A DNA stretch of 34,071 nucleotides from the NCBI GenBank assembly GCA_913060515.1, contig CAJXRZ010000069.1, positions 1 through 34,071 of the forward strand. The letters run 5' to 3'. Below the pieces are notes generated by a model. It had not been told where the DNA came from. It ran no database searches and saw only the letters and a list, made by a program, of their open reading frames with translations. Shown here piece by piece: positions 15,597 through 22,227 of this stretch; position 1 is the first letter of the stretch, and every line of letters starts with the position of its first letter. The position numbers and the translations under genes are program-made. The stretch is from an uncultured Pseudomonadota bacterium (GTDB lineage: Bacteria; Myxococcota_A; UBA796; CAJQPC01).

Positions 15597-15938
15597 ATGT
15601 CTGATCTAAAGATTCTCGAACGCGACACCTGGGAGGAGACCCTCAACGCCCCTGTGGCAATGGTCATGCTCGGCAAGACCGACTGCGCGGCCTGCAACGA
15701 GTGGACCACCGAGCTCAAGGGCTTTCTGGAGAGCGACGAGGAGTTCGCCTCCGTGGCCTTTGGCAAGATCCTCCTGGACAAGGGCGGACTGGGCAAGTTC
15801 AAGAAGGCCAGCCCCTGGCTCTCCGAAGTACACGACTTGCCCACCAACGTGCTCTACGTGAACGGCGAGCCGGTCAAGCGCTGGGTAGGCGGCGGAATCG
15901 ACCGCATGTCCAACCGCTTGCGACGCGTGGTCAGCTGA
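15597..15938 (+). CDS. Small thioredoxin-like protein
   Basis: A 113-residue cytoplasmic protein with the thioredoxin fold pattern: strand APVAMVMLGK, the redox motif Cys30-Ala-Ala-Cys33 (preceded by Asp rather than Trp), helix, then LPTNVLYVNGEPVKRWVGG containing the cis-Pro. CAAC instead of CGPC implies a redox potential different from housekeeping thioredoxin. GGAG precedes the ATG at 15597; the in-frame start at 15582 lies too close to the same site. Its position 94 bp after the peroxiredoxin makes a dedicated reductant role likely. A weak stem CTCACC-TTG-GGTGAG (15957-15971) follows the stop. Confidence 0.85.
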   Translation: MSDLKILERDTWEETLNAPVAMVMLGKTDCAACNEWTTELKGFLESDEEFASVAFGKILLDKGGLGKFKKASPWLSEVHDLPTNVLYVNGEPVKRWVGGGIDRMSNRLRRVVS

Positions 15939-16008
15939 GCCCTCCCTGACCTCACTCTCACCTTGGGTGAGTAGATGGGGGATGTGGATCGTTGCTTGAG
16001 GTGTCAGG

Positions 16009-16701
16009 ATGGCACCTATGGCAGCAATAGAACTTCCCCCTCCTCCTCCCGCCCATGTCCGCTGGCTTGAACCTGGCGACTTGGAGCTGCGCTTCGGCAC
16101 CGGCACCAACCCCAGGGTGCGGGGAGACGCCGGCTGGGCCCTCTGGGCCCTGTCCTGGTGGGGCTTTGAGGGCGCCGCAGACTTGGGCTTGGTGCGTCTG
16201 GGTCCCTTCGCCTTGAGCGGCGGAGCGCAGCTCAACTACGGCACGCCCGTGGTGCTTCGCACGGCCACCAATGGCGCTCTGGCCTACTTCATCCCAGAAG
16301 GCACGACACGGGTGAAGGCACGCAGTGTCGGCGTGGACGCCCGAGGAGCCCTGCACGTCTCCCGCAAGAAAGACGCCTACGTGCACCCCTACTTCGTCTC
16401 GGCCTTTGGCCCACGCTGGCTGATGGTCGAGGCCTCCAGGGACGGCAACGTGGTGGATGGGCGGGCGAGCTGGTCACAGATGAGCTGGTCTTTCACCCCA
16501 AGCCTCGGGATGGACATCGTCTTGGGCCGCGGCTTTGTGCTCAACGGCGAGCTTGGGTGGAGCGAGGGCGTGCAGGCCGAGGCAGAGAGTGACGTGAGCT
16601 TGAGCGCGGTCGGCTTCTCCGTCATCGACAAGCAGGGCTCCGGCAGCCGTGAAGCCCCCCGTGGCATGGTCTTCAGTACGGCTTTGGGCTGGCGCTTCTA
16701 G
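16009..16701 (+). CDS. Hypothetical beta-rich protein with barrel-like ending
   Basis: A 230-residue protein of unknown function. From residue 25 on it alternates polar and hydrophobic residues with Gly-rich turns and ends in the aromatic pattern STALGWRF, as in outer-membrane barrels of 8-10 strands. Yet the N-terminus (MAPMAAIELPPPPPAHV) is not a signal peptide, and TGA lies in frame 12 nt before the ATG at 16009, so no exported form can be reached by moving the start upstream. Either the leader was lost or frameshifted, the protein is not a membrane barrel, or export is non-classical. Trp content is high. Neighbours give no clue. Confidence 0.6.
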   Translation: MAPMAAIELPPPPPAHVRWLEPGDLELRFGTGTNPRVRGDAGWALWALSWWGFEGAADLGLVRLGPFALSGGAQLNYGTPVVLRTATNGALAYFIPEGTTRVKARSVGVDARGALHVSRKKDAYVHPYFVSAFGPRWLMVEASRDGNVVDGRASWSQMSWSFTPSLGMDIVLGRGFVLNGELGWSEGVQAEAESDVSLSAVGFSVIDKQGSGSREAPRGMVFSTALGWRF

Positions 16702-16802
16702 GCAAGATCAACAGTGGCTGAAGTGCAGCAAGAATAAGCCTGTTTCAACCTGAAAAATGCACCCATCTGACAGAGAAACGAAAGCCCAAAAACAAGGCAC
16801 AA

Positions 16803-16833
16803 GGAGGGAAATCGGGAAATGCTTTCCTGGTGA
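16803..16833 (+). promoter_or_regulatory. Possible four-codon leader ORF coupled to the phosphoesterase start
   Basis: GGAGGG (16803-16808) is well spaced for an ATG at 16819 that encodes only M-L-S-W before TGA at 16831-16833. That stop overlaps the GTG start of the phosphoesterase (GTGA). The preceding AT-richer stretch also has an inverted repeat TTTCA-ACC-TGAAA at 16743-16755. Translation of the phosphoesterase may depend on re-initiation. Confidence 0.3.
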
Positions 16834-17888
16834 ATTGGATCCGCCCACTGCCCTCGAACCCTCTGGACGTCATTGGAGACGTACACGGCGAGATCCAAGC
16901 CCTTGAGGAGCTGCTCGGCGCCTTGGGGTGGACCGACGGCAGCGCACAGGCTCAAGGCCGACGCCTGGTCTTTGTTGGAGACTTGGTGGACCGTGGTCCC
17001 GACAGTGTCCGCGTGGTCGACCGCATCGCGGGATTGGTGGAACAGGGCTTGGCCCAGGTCACTCTGGGCAACCATGAGCTCAACCTGCTCCGACAAGAAC
17101 AGAAGTCCGGCAACCACTGGTTCTTTGGGCTGGAGGAGCAGACACGCGAAGGGCAGCTCTTCGACAGCCGCTTGGCCTCGTCGACGGAGCGAAGCCGCAT
17201 CCTGGACTTCTTCAAGACCCTGCCCCTGGGTTTGGAGCGCAGTGATCTGCGCATCGCTCATGCGTGCTGGGACCCCAGCAGCGTAGAGCGCCTCCGACAT
17301 CCTCCAGATGGAGACATCTGCGCGGTGGTCGAGCACTGGGACCGCCAGACCGACCAACAGATCCGAGCCGCCGGTCTCTCGCACAAGGCCCACCTGGAGT
17401 CGGCTCCCTACGATCTGCGCGACCCCCAATACACACCCCCACTGCTCAAGAACGTCGGCAAGGAAGAGCTGATGCGGCAGTCTGGCAACCCCGTCCGAGT
17501 CCTAACTTCGGGCACGGAGAAGCTGGCCAATCAGCCCTTCTTCGCGGCCGGTCGCTGGCGCATGCTGCGGCGCGTCCCTTGGTGGGATCACTACGAGGGC
17601 CCCTTGGTCGTCATGGGCCATTATTGGCGTAGAACACCGGCGATGGGCCCGCCCCCTCCCAGTCAAGAGCGCGGAATCTTCGAGCACGAGCACCCCTTCG
17701 CTCCCATGGGTGCCGGACATGCCTTCTGTGTGGACTACAGCGTGGGCCGCCGTTACGCCGAGCGGCTCCATGGCCTGAGCCCTTTCCAGGCACAGCTCGG
17801 CGCCCTGAGACTGCCGGCAGAGGGTGAGAAACACCCCGTTACTCTGCAGTTGGGCACCCAAGGCCATGCAGTAGAGATGCACGGCTGA
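16830..17888 (+). CDS. PPP-type metallophosphoesterase (ApaH/PrpE-like)
   Basis: A 352-residue cytoplasmic hydrolase of the calcineurin-like fold. The metal-binding blocks appear in order: GDVHG (Asp17, His19), GDLVDRG (Asp51, Asp54, Arg55), GNHE (Asn81, His82), and later VMGHYW; the GDxVDRG form places it in the PPP group with bacterial Ser/Thr phosphatases and diadenosine-tetraphosphatase-like enzymes. The chain is longer than ApaH or PrpE (about 245-280 residues), with an insert around 175-255. Substrate cannot be decided: dinucleoside polyphosphates and phosphoproteins are both possible. Start is GTG; the ribosome site is distant from it and better placed for the short leader ORF described at 16803-16833. 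Confidence 0.85.
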   Translation: MNWIRPLPSNPLDVIGDVHGEIQALEELLGALGWTDGSAQAQGRRLVFVGDLVDRGPDSVRVVDRIAGLVEQGLAQVTLGNHELNLLRQEQKSGNHWFFGLEEQTREGQLFDSRLASSTERSRILDFFKTLPLGLERSDLRIAHACWDPSSVERLRHPPDGDICAVVEHWDRQTDQQIRAAGLSHKAHLESAPYDLRDPQYTPPLLKNVGKEELMRQSGNPVRVLTSGTEKLANQPFFAAGRWRMLRRVPWWDHYEGPLVVMGHYWRRTPAMGPPPPSQERGIFEHEHPFAPMGAGHAFCVDYSVGRRYAERLHGLSPFQAQLGALRLPAEGEKHPVTLQLGTQGHAVEMHG

Positions 17889-17986
17889 GCGCGGAAAACT
17901 AGCGGTATACACCGTGTGCATTCCTGGGTTACCCTGCCCGCCGAATCTGGCAGGGCTCCCGCTCTGCCCATGCACTGGATGCCCCG

Positions 17987-19870
17987 ATGTTGCTCGTTCT
18001 GATGGCCCTGGCCTGCCAAGACTACAACCTCAACGGAGGAACAGACGCAGGCGGCGGAGACGACACCGGCGAGACCTCCGATGACACGGCTGGAGGGGAA
18101 GACGTCCCAGCCGAGTGCAAGATCAAGAACTGGGACCCCATGGAGATCGGCACCAGCGATCTGTGCCCGGAAGCTCTCCCACCAGGCTTTACGCCTGAGA
18201 TCGAGTGGGACTTAGACGTAAGTGGCGGCTGTATGAGCCTGCCCATTGTGGCCGACTTGGACGGAGACGGCATGCCCAACGTGCTCACGGTCGTGGGGGG
18301 CGGCGTGGCAGGAACTGCACAGCTCTACAACAGCACCGGTGAGGGTGACCTGGTCTGGAACAAGGACTTCGAGATTGGCTACGGCTCCGTGCCTGCCGTT
18401 GCGGACTTTGACGGGGACGGGGACATGGAGATTGTCGTTGTGCGGCAGTACCAGAGCTCCCTGTTCCAAGAAGGGGACTTCACCGCGCTGCTTCTGGACC
18501 ACAACGGCACCCTCCTCTGGGAGAGCGAACACGTCACCGGGCAAGAGTTCGACTACGCCTCCGCTCCCTCCATCGCGGACATGGACGGCGACGGGGAAGC
18601 GGAGATCGTCATTGGCCGCGTGATCATCAACTCCACGGACGGCAGCTTTCATGGCGTTGGGGAGCACGGTCATGGGTCCTACGGGATCACCTCCCTTGGG
18701 GGTTTCACCATCAGCGAGAGCAGCGTCTCCCTGGTCGCTGACTTGGACCTGGATGGCACAGCCGAGGTCATCGTGGGCAACGCGGCCTACAACAAGGATG
18801 GAAGCACCATCTGGCACAACGCCGACTACAGCGACGGCATGGTGGCTGTGGCCGACCTGGACTCCGATCCTCAGGGTGAGATCATCGCCATCGAAGGGGC
18901 CACCGTACGGGCGATGGACAGCGACGGCACCACCCTCTGGGGCCCCCTCACCTTGCCTTCGGCCAACATCCTGAGCACTCCAGCCATCGCGGATGTGGAT
19001 CTGGACGGCTACCCCGAGATTGTGGTCGCCGGCGGCAACGAGCTCTGGGTGATCAACCACGACGGCACAGTTCTGTGGACCGCTCGGGTCACGGACGAGT
19101 CCGGCGCGACCGGCGCGAGCATCTTCGACTTTGAGGGCGATGGCCAACCCGAGATCGCCTACATCGACGAGCTGCAGATGGTGGTCTACGACGGCATGAC
19201 CGGCGGCATCAAGTTCTACAACAGCGACCATGGCTCGCCCACGATGTTCGACTACCCGGTGGTTGCTGATGTGGACGCCGACGACCATGCAGAGATCCTG
19301 GTGTGCCACAACACCCCTGGCCTGGACAGCGTGATGAGCGTCTATGGCGACGCAGACGCGACCTGGGCCGATGCCCGAGAGATCTGGAACCAGCACGCCT
19401 ACAGCATCACGAACATCAACGACGATGGCACCGTGCCGACGAGTCCCACGCCCTCGTGGTCAGACACCAACACCTGGCACGCGGGTATGTCCCTCTCCAG
19501 CTTCGCCGACGGCGTCGACCTGAGCGTTGAGATCCTGCAGGTCTGTGAGGACGAGTGCGCGGTCAACAAGGTCTTCGTGACCTGGCGTGTCCTGAACTAC
19601 GCCGAGGAGCCCTTGGCTGCGGGCGTCGACCTGACCCTGTACGCCGATGACGGCATCTCGGAGATGAACATCATCACGGTACAGACCAATGCTGAGATCC
19701 CAGCCGGTTGGACTGGAGAGGCTCAGGTGACGGAGATCACCCGGGACGACCTGATGCGTGCCGAGCGTCTCTTCTTGGTGGTGGACGACGACGGAAGCGG
19801 CGCCGGCGCCCTGGCGGAGTGCAGCGAGGACAACAACCGCGTTGTCGAGTTGGGCCCCTTCTGCGACTGA
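17987..19870 (+). CDS. FG-GAP/VCBS-repeat lipoprotein with C-terminal CARDB-like domain
   Basis: A 627-residue surface lipoprotein; leader MLLVLMALA, acylated Cys10, no earlier start in frame. A Gly/Asp/Thr-rich linker (about 15-40) is followed by at least seven repeats of the VADLDGDGxxEIVV type between about residues 88 and 435, with Asp-rich calcium-binding loops, consistent with a seven-bladed integrin-like propeller. Residues about 508-627 are a CARDB-like immunoglobulin fold (VDLSVEILQV, CEDECAVNKVFVTWRVLNY, ending CSEDNNRVV). Similar architectures are common in Myxococcota and are thought to act in adhesion or ligand binding. The 98-bp upstream gap holds an imperfect palindrome CGGT-ATAC-ACCG at 17903-17914. 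Confidence 0.85.
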   Translation: MLLVLMALACQDYNLNGGTDAGGGDDTGETSDDTAGGEDVPAECKIKNWDPMEIGTSDLCPEALPPGFTPEIEWDLDVSGGCMSLPIVADLDGDGMPNVLTVVGGGVAGTAQLYNSTGEGDLVWNKDFEIGYGSVPAVADFDGDGDMEIVVVRQYQSSLFQEGDFTALLLDHNGTLLWESEHVTGQEFDYASAPSIADMDGDGEAEIVIGRVIINSTDGSFHGVGEHGHGSYGITSLGGFTISESSVSLVADLDLDGTAEVIVGNAAYNKDGSTIWHNADYSDGMVAVADLDSDPQGEIIAIEGATVRAMDSDGTTLWGPLTLPSANILSTPAIADVDLDGYPEIVVAGGNELWVINHDGTVLWTARVTDESGATGASIFDFEGDGQPEIAYIDELQMVVYDGMTGGIKFYNSDHGSPTMFDYPVVADVDADDHAEILVCHNTPGLDSVMSVYGDADATWADAREIWNQHAYSITNINDDGTVPTSPTPSWSDTNTWHAGMSLSSFADGVDLSVEILQVCEDECAVNKVFVTWRVLNYAEEPLAAGVDLTLYADDGISEMNIITVQTNAEIPAGWTGEAQVTEITRDDLMRAERLFLVVDDDGSGAGALAECSEDNNRVVELGPFCD

Positions 19871-19900
19871 GGGGCTCCGGCTCAGATCAAGCGCCCAACT

Positions 19901-20119
19901 TCAGCGGCGCTTCTTGCCCTTGCGAGCCTTCTTCTTCATCGCCTTGGTACCCTTGTTCGCTGGGGAGCGAAAGCCAGGACGCTCAGCACGATCGGAGGCC
20001 TTGACCAGAGCAGGGATCGGGCTGGGGAAGGTTTCAGGCCCCTTTTCCGCGGTGGAGCTCTCGCCTTCTTCCTTGGCGGTCTCGATGCTCTCAGTGTTCT
20101 CAGTGGGGTTCTCAGACAT
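19901..20119 (-). CDS. Small protein with acidic N-terminus and Lys/Arg-rich tail
   Basis: A 72-residue protein of unknown function. Ribosome site AGGAG lies 6 nt before the ATG, which supports translation. The N-terminal third is rich in Glu, Ser and Thr; the last dozen residues are almost all Lys and Arg (MKKKARKGKKRR). No domain is recognised and the sequence is probably disordered. It is divergent from sixA-ppx across a 110-bp region that contains two inverted repeats, and convergent with the FG-GAP gene. A basic tail could bind nucleic acid, ribosomes or polyphosphate; the neighbouring polyphosphate genes make the last attractive, but this is inference. Confidence 0.65.
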   Translation of the reverse strand: MSENPTENTESIETAKEEGESSTAEKGPETFPSPIPALVKASDRAERPGFRSPANKGTKAMKKKARKGKKRR

Positions 20120-20133
20120 GGGGATCTCCTGTT

Positions 20134-20147
20134 GTCCCGGGGACTAA
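20134..20147 (-). promoter_or_regulatory. GTCCC-G-GGGAC element upstream of the small basic protein
   Basis: An inverted repeat (GTCCC/GGGAC, 1-nt centre) followed by TAA on the plus strand, 15 nt upstream of the start codon at 20119. An almost identical element lies upstream of the minus-strand gene starting at 27388 (27409-27420). The shared position suggests a common operator or 5'-UTR element. Confidence 0.35.
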
Positions 20148-20160
20148 CGTGCCAACCAAA

Positions 20161-20177
20161 TCCAGCCCCAGGCTGGA
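20161..20177 (+). promoter_or_regulatory. Inverted repeat in the divergent sixA upstream region
   Basis: TCCAGCC-CCA-GGCTGGA is a perfect 7-bp inverted repeat with a 3-nt centre, 53 nt upstream of the sixA start. It may be an operator or a short RNA hairpin; no U-tract follows it on either strand. Confidence 0.35.
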
Positions 20178-20229
20178 GCTAGGGAATCTTCGGTGGCGAC
20201 AGTCTAGGCCCGCTTGGATAGAGAGTCAT

Positions 20230-20718
20230 GTGCGACTGATCATACTCCGCCATGCCAAGTCTTCTCGAAGCGACCCTGGTCTCTCAGATCATGATCGTCC
20301 GCTGAATGCTAGGGGTGAGTCCGATGCCCCCATGGTCGCCCAGACTCTGCTTGAAATGGGCTGGGTACCGCAGCAAGTCCTCAGCTCAAACGCCGAACGC
20401 ACTCGCCAGACCTGGGCCAAGATGGCCGATGTCCTGGGCCACCTTCCGGCTGACTTCATCCCCGGCCTGTACCTGTCCTCTGCACAGCACGCCGTCGAAG
20501 AGCTGGAGATGCACGCCGACGACGAGAGCACCGTGCTCTTGCTGGGTCACAACCCAGGCTTGGAGCAGCTGGTCTTTGACCTCAGCGGCCAGAGTGAGCG
20601 TCTTACGACCTGCAACGCCGCGCTGCTAACCAGCACCGCGAGCGACTGGAAGACCGCACTGCGCGGCCGCTGGACCCTGGAACAAGTGGTGCGTCCCAAG
20701 GCGCTACGCGCTCCATGA
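20230..20718 (+). CDS. sixA: SixA-type phosphohistidine phosphatase
   Basis: A 162-residue histidine-phosphatase (phosphoglycerate-mutase-like) protein of the SixA group. The catalytic RHA block (RLIILRHAKSS, His8) is at the very N-terminus, and the second His107 lies in LLLGHNPGLEQL. Length and the DHDRPLNARG motif match SixA, which removes phosphate from phosphohistidine in proteins. The start is GTG at 20230; an earlier start at 20149 would place 27 residues before the catalytic strand, unlike the family. The stop overlaps the ppx start (ATGA at 20715-20718), so it is co-translated with an exopolyphosphatase. Activity on a polyphosphate-pathway phosphohistidine is an inference from this pairing. 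Confidence 0.87.
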   Translation: MRLIILRHAKSSRSDPGLSDHDRPLNARGESDAPMVAQTLLEMGWVPQQVLSSNAERTRQTWAKMADVLGHLPADFIPGLYLSSAQHAVEELEMHADDESTVLLLGHNPGLEQLVFDLSGQSERLTTCNAALLTSTASDWKTALRGRWTLEQVVRPKALRAP

Positions 20719-22211
20719 GTTTCGGAGCGACGGGTGCTCCGGTCGCTGCCGTAGACCTGGGCTCAAACAGCTTCCACATGGTGGTCGGGCGCGTCGAGCC
20801 TGGACCGCGCTTGGTGGTCCTGGACCGCATGAAGGAGCGGGTCCGCATCGCGGGTGGCCTTCAGAACAAGCGCATCACGGACGAGGCGGCCGGCCGCGCT
20901 CTGGCCTGCCTGGCGCGCTTCGGTGAGCGCATCGCCGACCTCCCGCACACCCATGTTCGCGCTGTGGGAACGGACACCTTTAGGCGCGCTCGGAACGGCG
21001 AGTCCTTCCTGGAGCGGGCCCAGGAAGCCTTGGGCCACCCCATCGAGATCGTCTCCGGTCAGGAGGAAGCGCGCTTGGTCTACCAAGGCGTGGACCAGTC
21101 CGTCGACCCACCTCCCCAGGACCGCCGCCTGGTGGTAGACATCGGCGGTGGCTCGACCGAGGTCATCACAGGGACCGGCTCCATCCCTGGAATGGGCCGC
21201 AGTCTGCACATGGGCTGCGTCAGCTTCTCTCAGAAGTACTTCCCAGAGGGCCGCATCACCCGGGCAGCCTTCGTACGCGCGATGAGCACCGGCGGACAGC
21301 TCCTCGGCCGCGTCTCCCGAGAGTTCCGCGGTGTCGGCTGGGACCACGCCCTAGGAAGCTCCGGCACCATCAAGGCCATTGAGCGCGTGCTGCTTGAGAA
21401 CGGGCTGAGCCCCGAGGGCATCAGCCGCAAGGGCCTCAAGCGCCTGCGCGAAGAGCTGATCACCGCCGGCTCCGTAGAGAAGCTGCAGCTCAAGGGCTTG
21501 AGTCACGAGCGCGCTCAGGTCCTGCCCGGCGGCCTGGCGGTGCTCTCCAGCGTCTTTGCCGAGCTGCCCATCGAGTCCATGGTGGCCAGCCCCAGCGCCA
21601 TGCGTGAAGGGCTGCTGCGTGACCTGGTCGGGCGCCTGTACTCCGGCGATCTGCGCGATGGAAGCGTCGACAGGCTCATGGAGCGCCTTCAGGTAGATCG
21701 CGCCCAGGCCACCCGCGTCCAAGACTTTGCGATGGCTCTCTTCGACGCGGCCCAAGAGCCCTGGGACCTCCGGCCCCGCCAACGCATTCAGCTGCGTTGG
21801 GCTGCCCAGCTGCACGAGGTCGGCCGCTTCATCTCCTTCTCCGGCTACCAGCGGCACGGGGCGTACATCCTCGAGAATGGAGAGATGCCCGGTTTCTCCC
21901 TCCAAGACAAGCGGGCCTTGGCCTTCTTGGTTCGAGCACAGCGTGGCAAGCTCAACGCAGACGAGGTCAAGCAGCTCCAAGAGGAGCGCCCCCGGCTCTT
22001 GGCCTGCATGCGCCTGCTTCGCATCGCTGTCAGCGTGCACCGACGCCGCAGCCCCAAAGAGCTGGCGCTGCCCACCCTGGGAATCAGCGGCCTGCGCCTG
22101 ACCCTGAGCTACCCCACTGACTACCTGAGCCACCGGGCAATGACCCGCGATGGCCTGCTCCATGAGAGCAAGCGCCAGGACGCTGTGGGCCTGCCCCTGA
22201 CGGTGCGTTGA
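20715..22211 (+). CDS. ppx: Ppx/GppA-family exopolyphosphatase
   Basis: A 498-residue cytoplasmic phosphatase of the ASKHA fold that releases phosphate from the ends of polyphosphate, or from pppGpp. Phosphate-1 motif AAVDLGSNSFHMVVG (11-25), the catalytic region SGQEEARLVYQGV (114-126), and phosphate-2 motif VVDIGGGSTEVI (140-151) are intact. The region from about 310 is a helical HD-type domain as in long-form PPX (LRWAAQLHEVGRFISFSGYQRHG), so it is the two-domain form. Its neighbours (sixA, ppk1, ppk2) favour polyphosphate over pppGpp as substrate. It meets ppk1 tail to tail with a 16-bp gap. Confidence 0.93.
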   Translation: MSFGATGAPVAAVDLGSNSFHMVVGRVEPGPRLVVLDRMKERVRIAGGLQNKRITDEAAGRALACLARFGERIADLPHTHVRAVGTDTFRRARNGESFLERAQEALGHPIEIVSGQEEARLVYQGVDQSVDPPPQDRRLVVDIGGGSTEVITGTGSIPGMGRSLHMGCVSFSQKYFPEGRITRAAFVRAMSTGGQLLGRVSREFRGVGWDHALGSSGTIKAIERVLLENGLSPEGISRKGLKRLREELITAGSVEKLQLKGLSHERAQVLPGGLAVLSSVFAELPIESMVASPSAMREGLLRDLVGRLYSGDLRDGSVDRLMERLQVDRAQATRVQDFAMALFDAAQEPWDLRPRQRIQLRWAAQLHEVGRFISFSGYQRHGAYILENGEMPGFSLQDKRALAFLVRAQRGKLNADEVKQLQEERPRLLACMRLLRIAVSVHRRRSPKELALPTLGISGLRLTLSYPTDYLSHRAMTRDGLLHESKRQDAVGLPLTVR

Positions 22212-22227
22212 GCGCGAACGGGCGCTC
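22210..22227. terminator. Hairpin between convergent ppx and ppk1
   Basis: GAGCGC-GAACGG-GCGCTC forms a 6-bp stem that overlaps the ppx stop and abuts the ppk1 stop. It could act on both strands, but there is no U-tract, so its strength is uncertain. Confidence 0.3.

Noticed and set aside
15957-15971. CTCACC-TTG-GGTGAG stem as terminator of the thioredoxin gene
   Set aside because: Only 6 bp and no U-tract; mentioned with the gene but not called.
17903-17914. CGGT-ATAC-ACCG as an operator for the FG-GAP lipoprotein
   Set aside because: Arms of 4 bp only, and a single occurrence.
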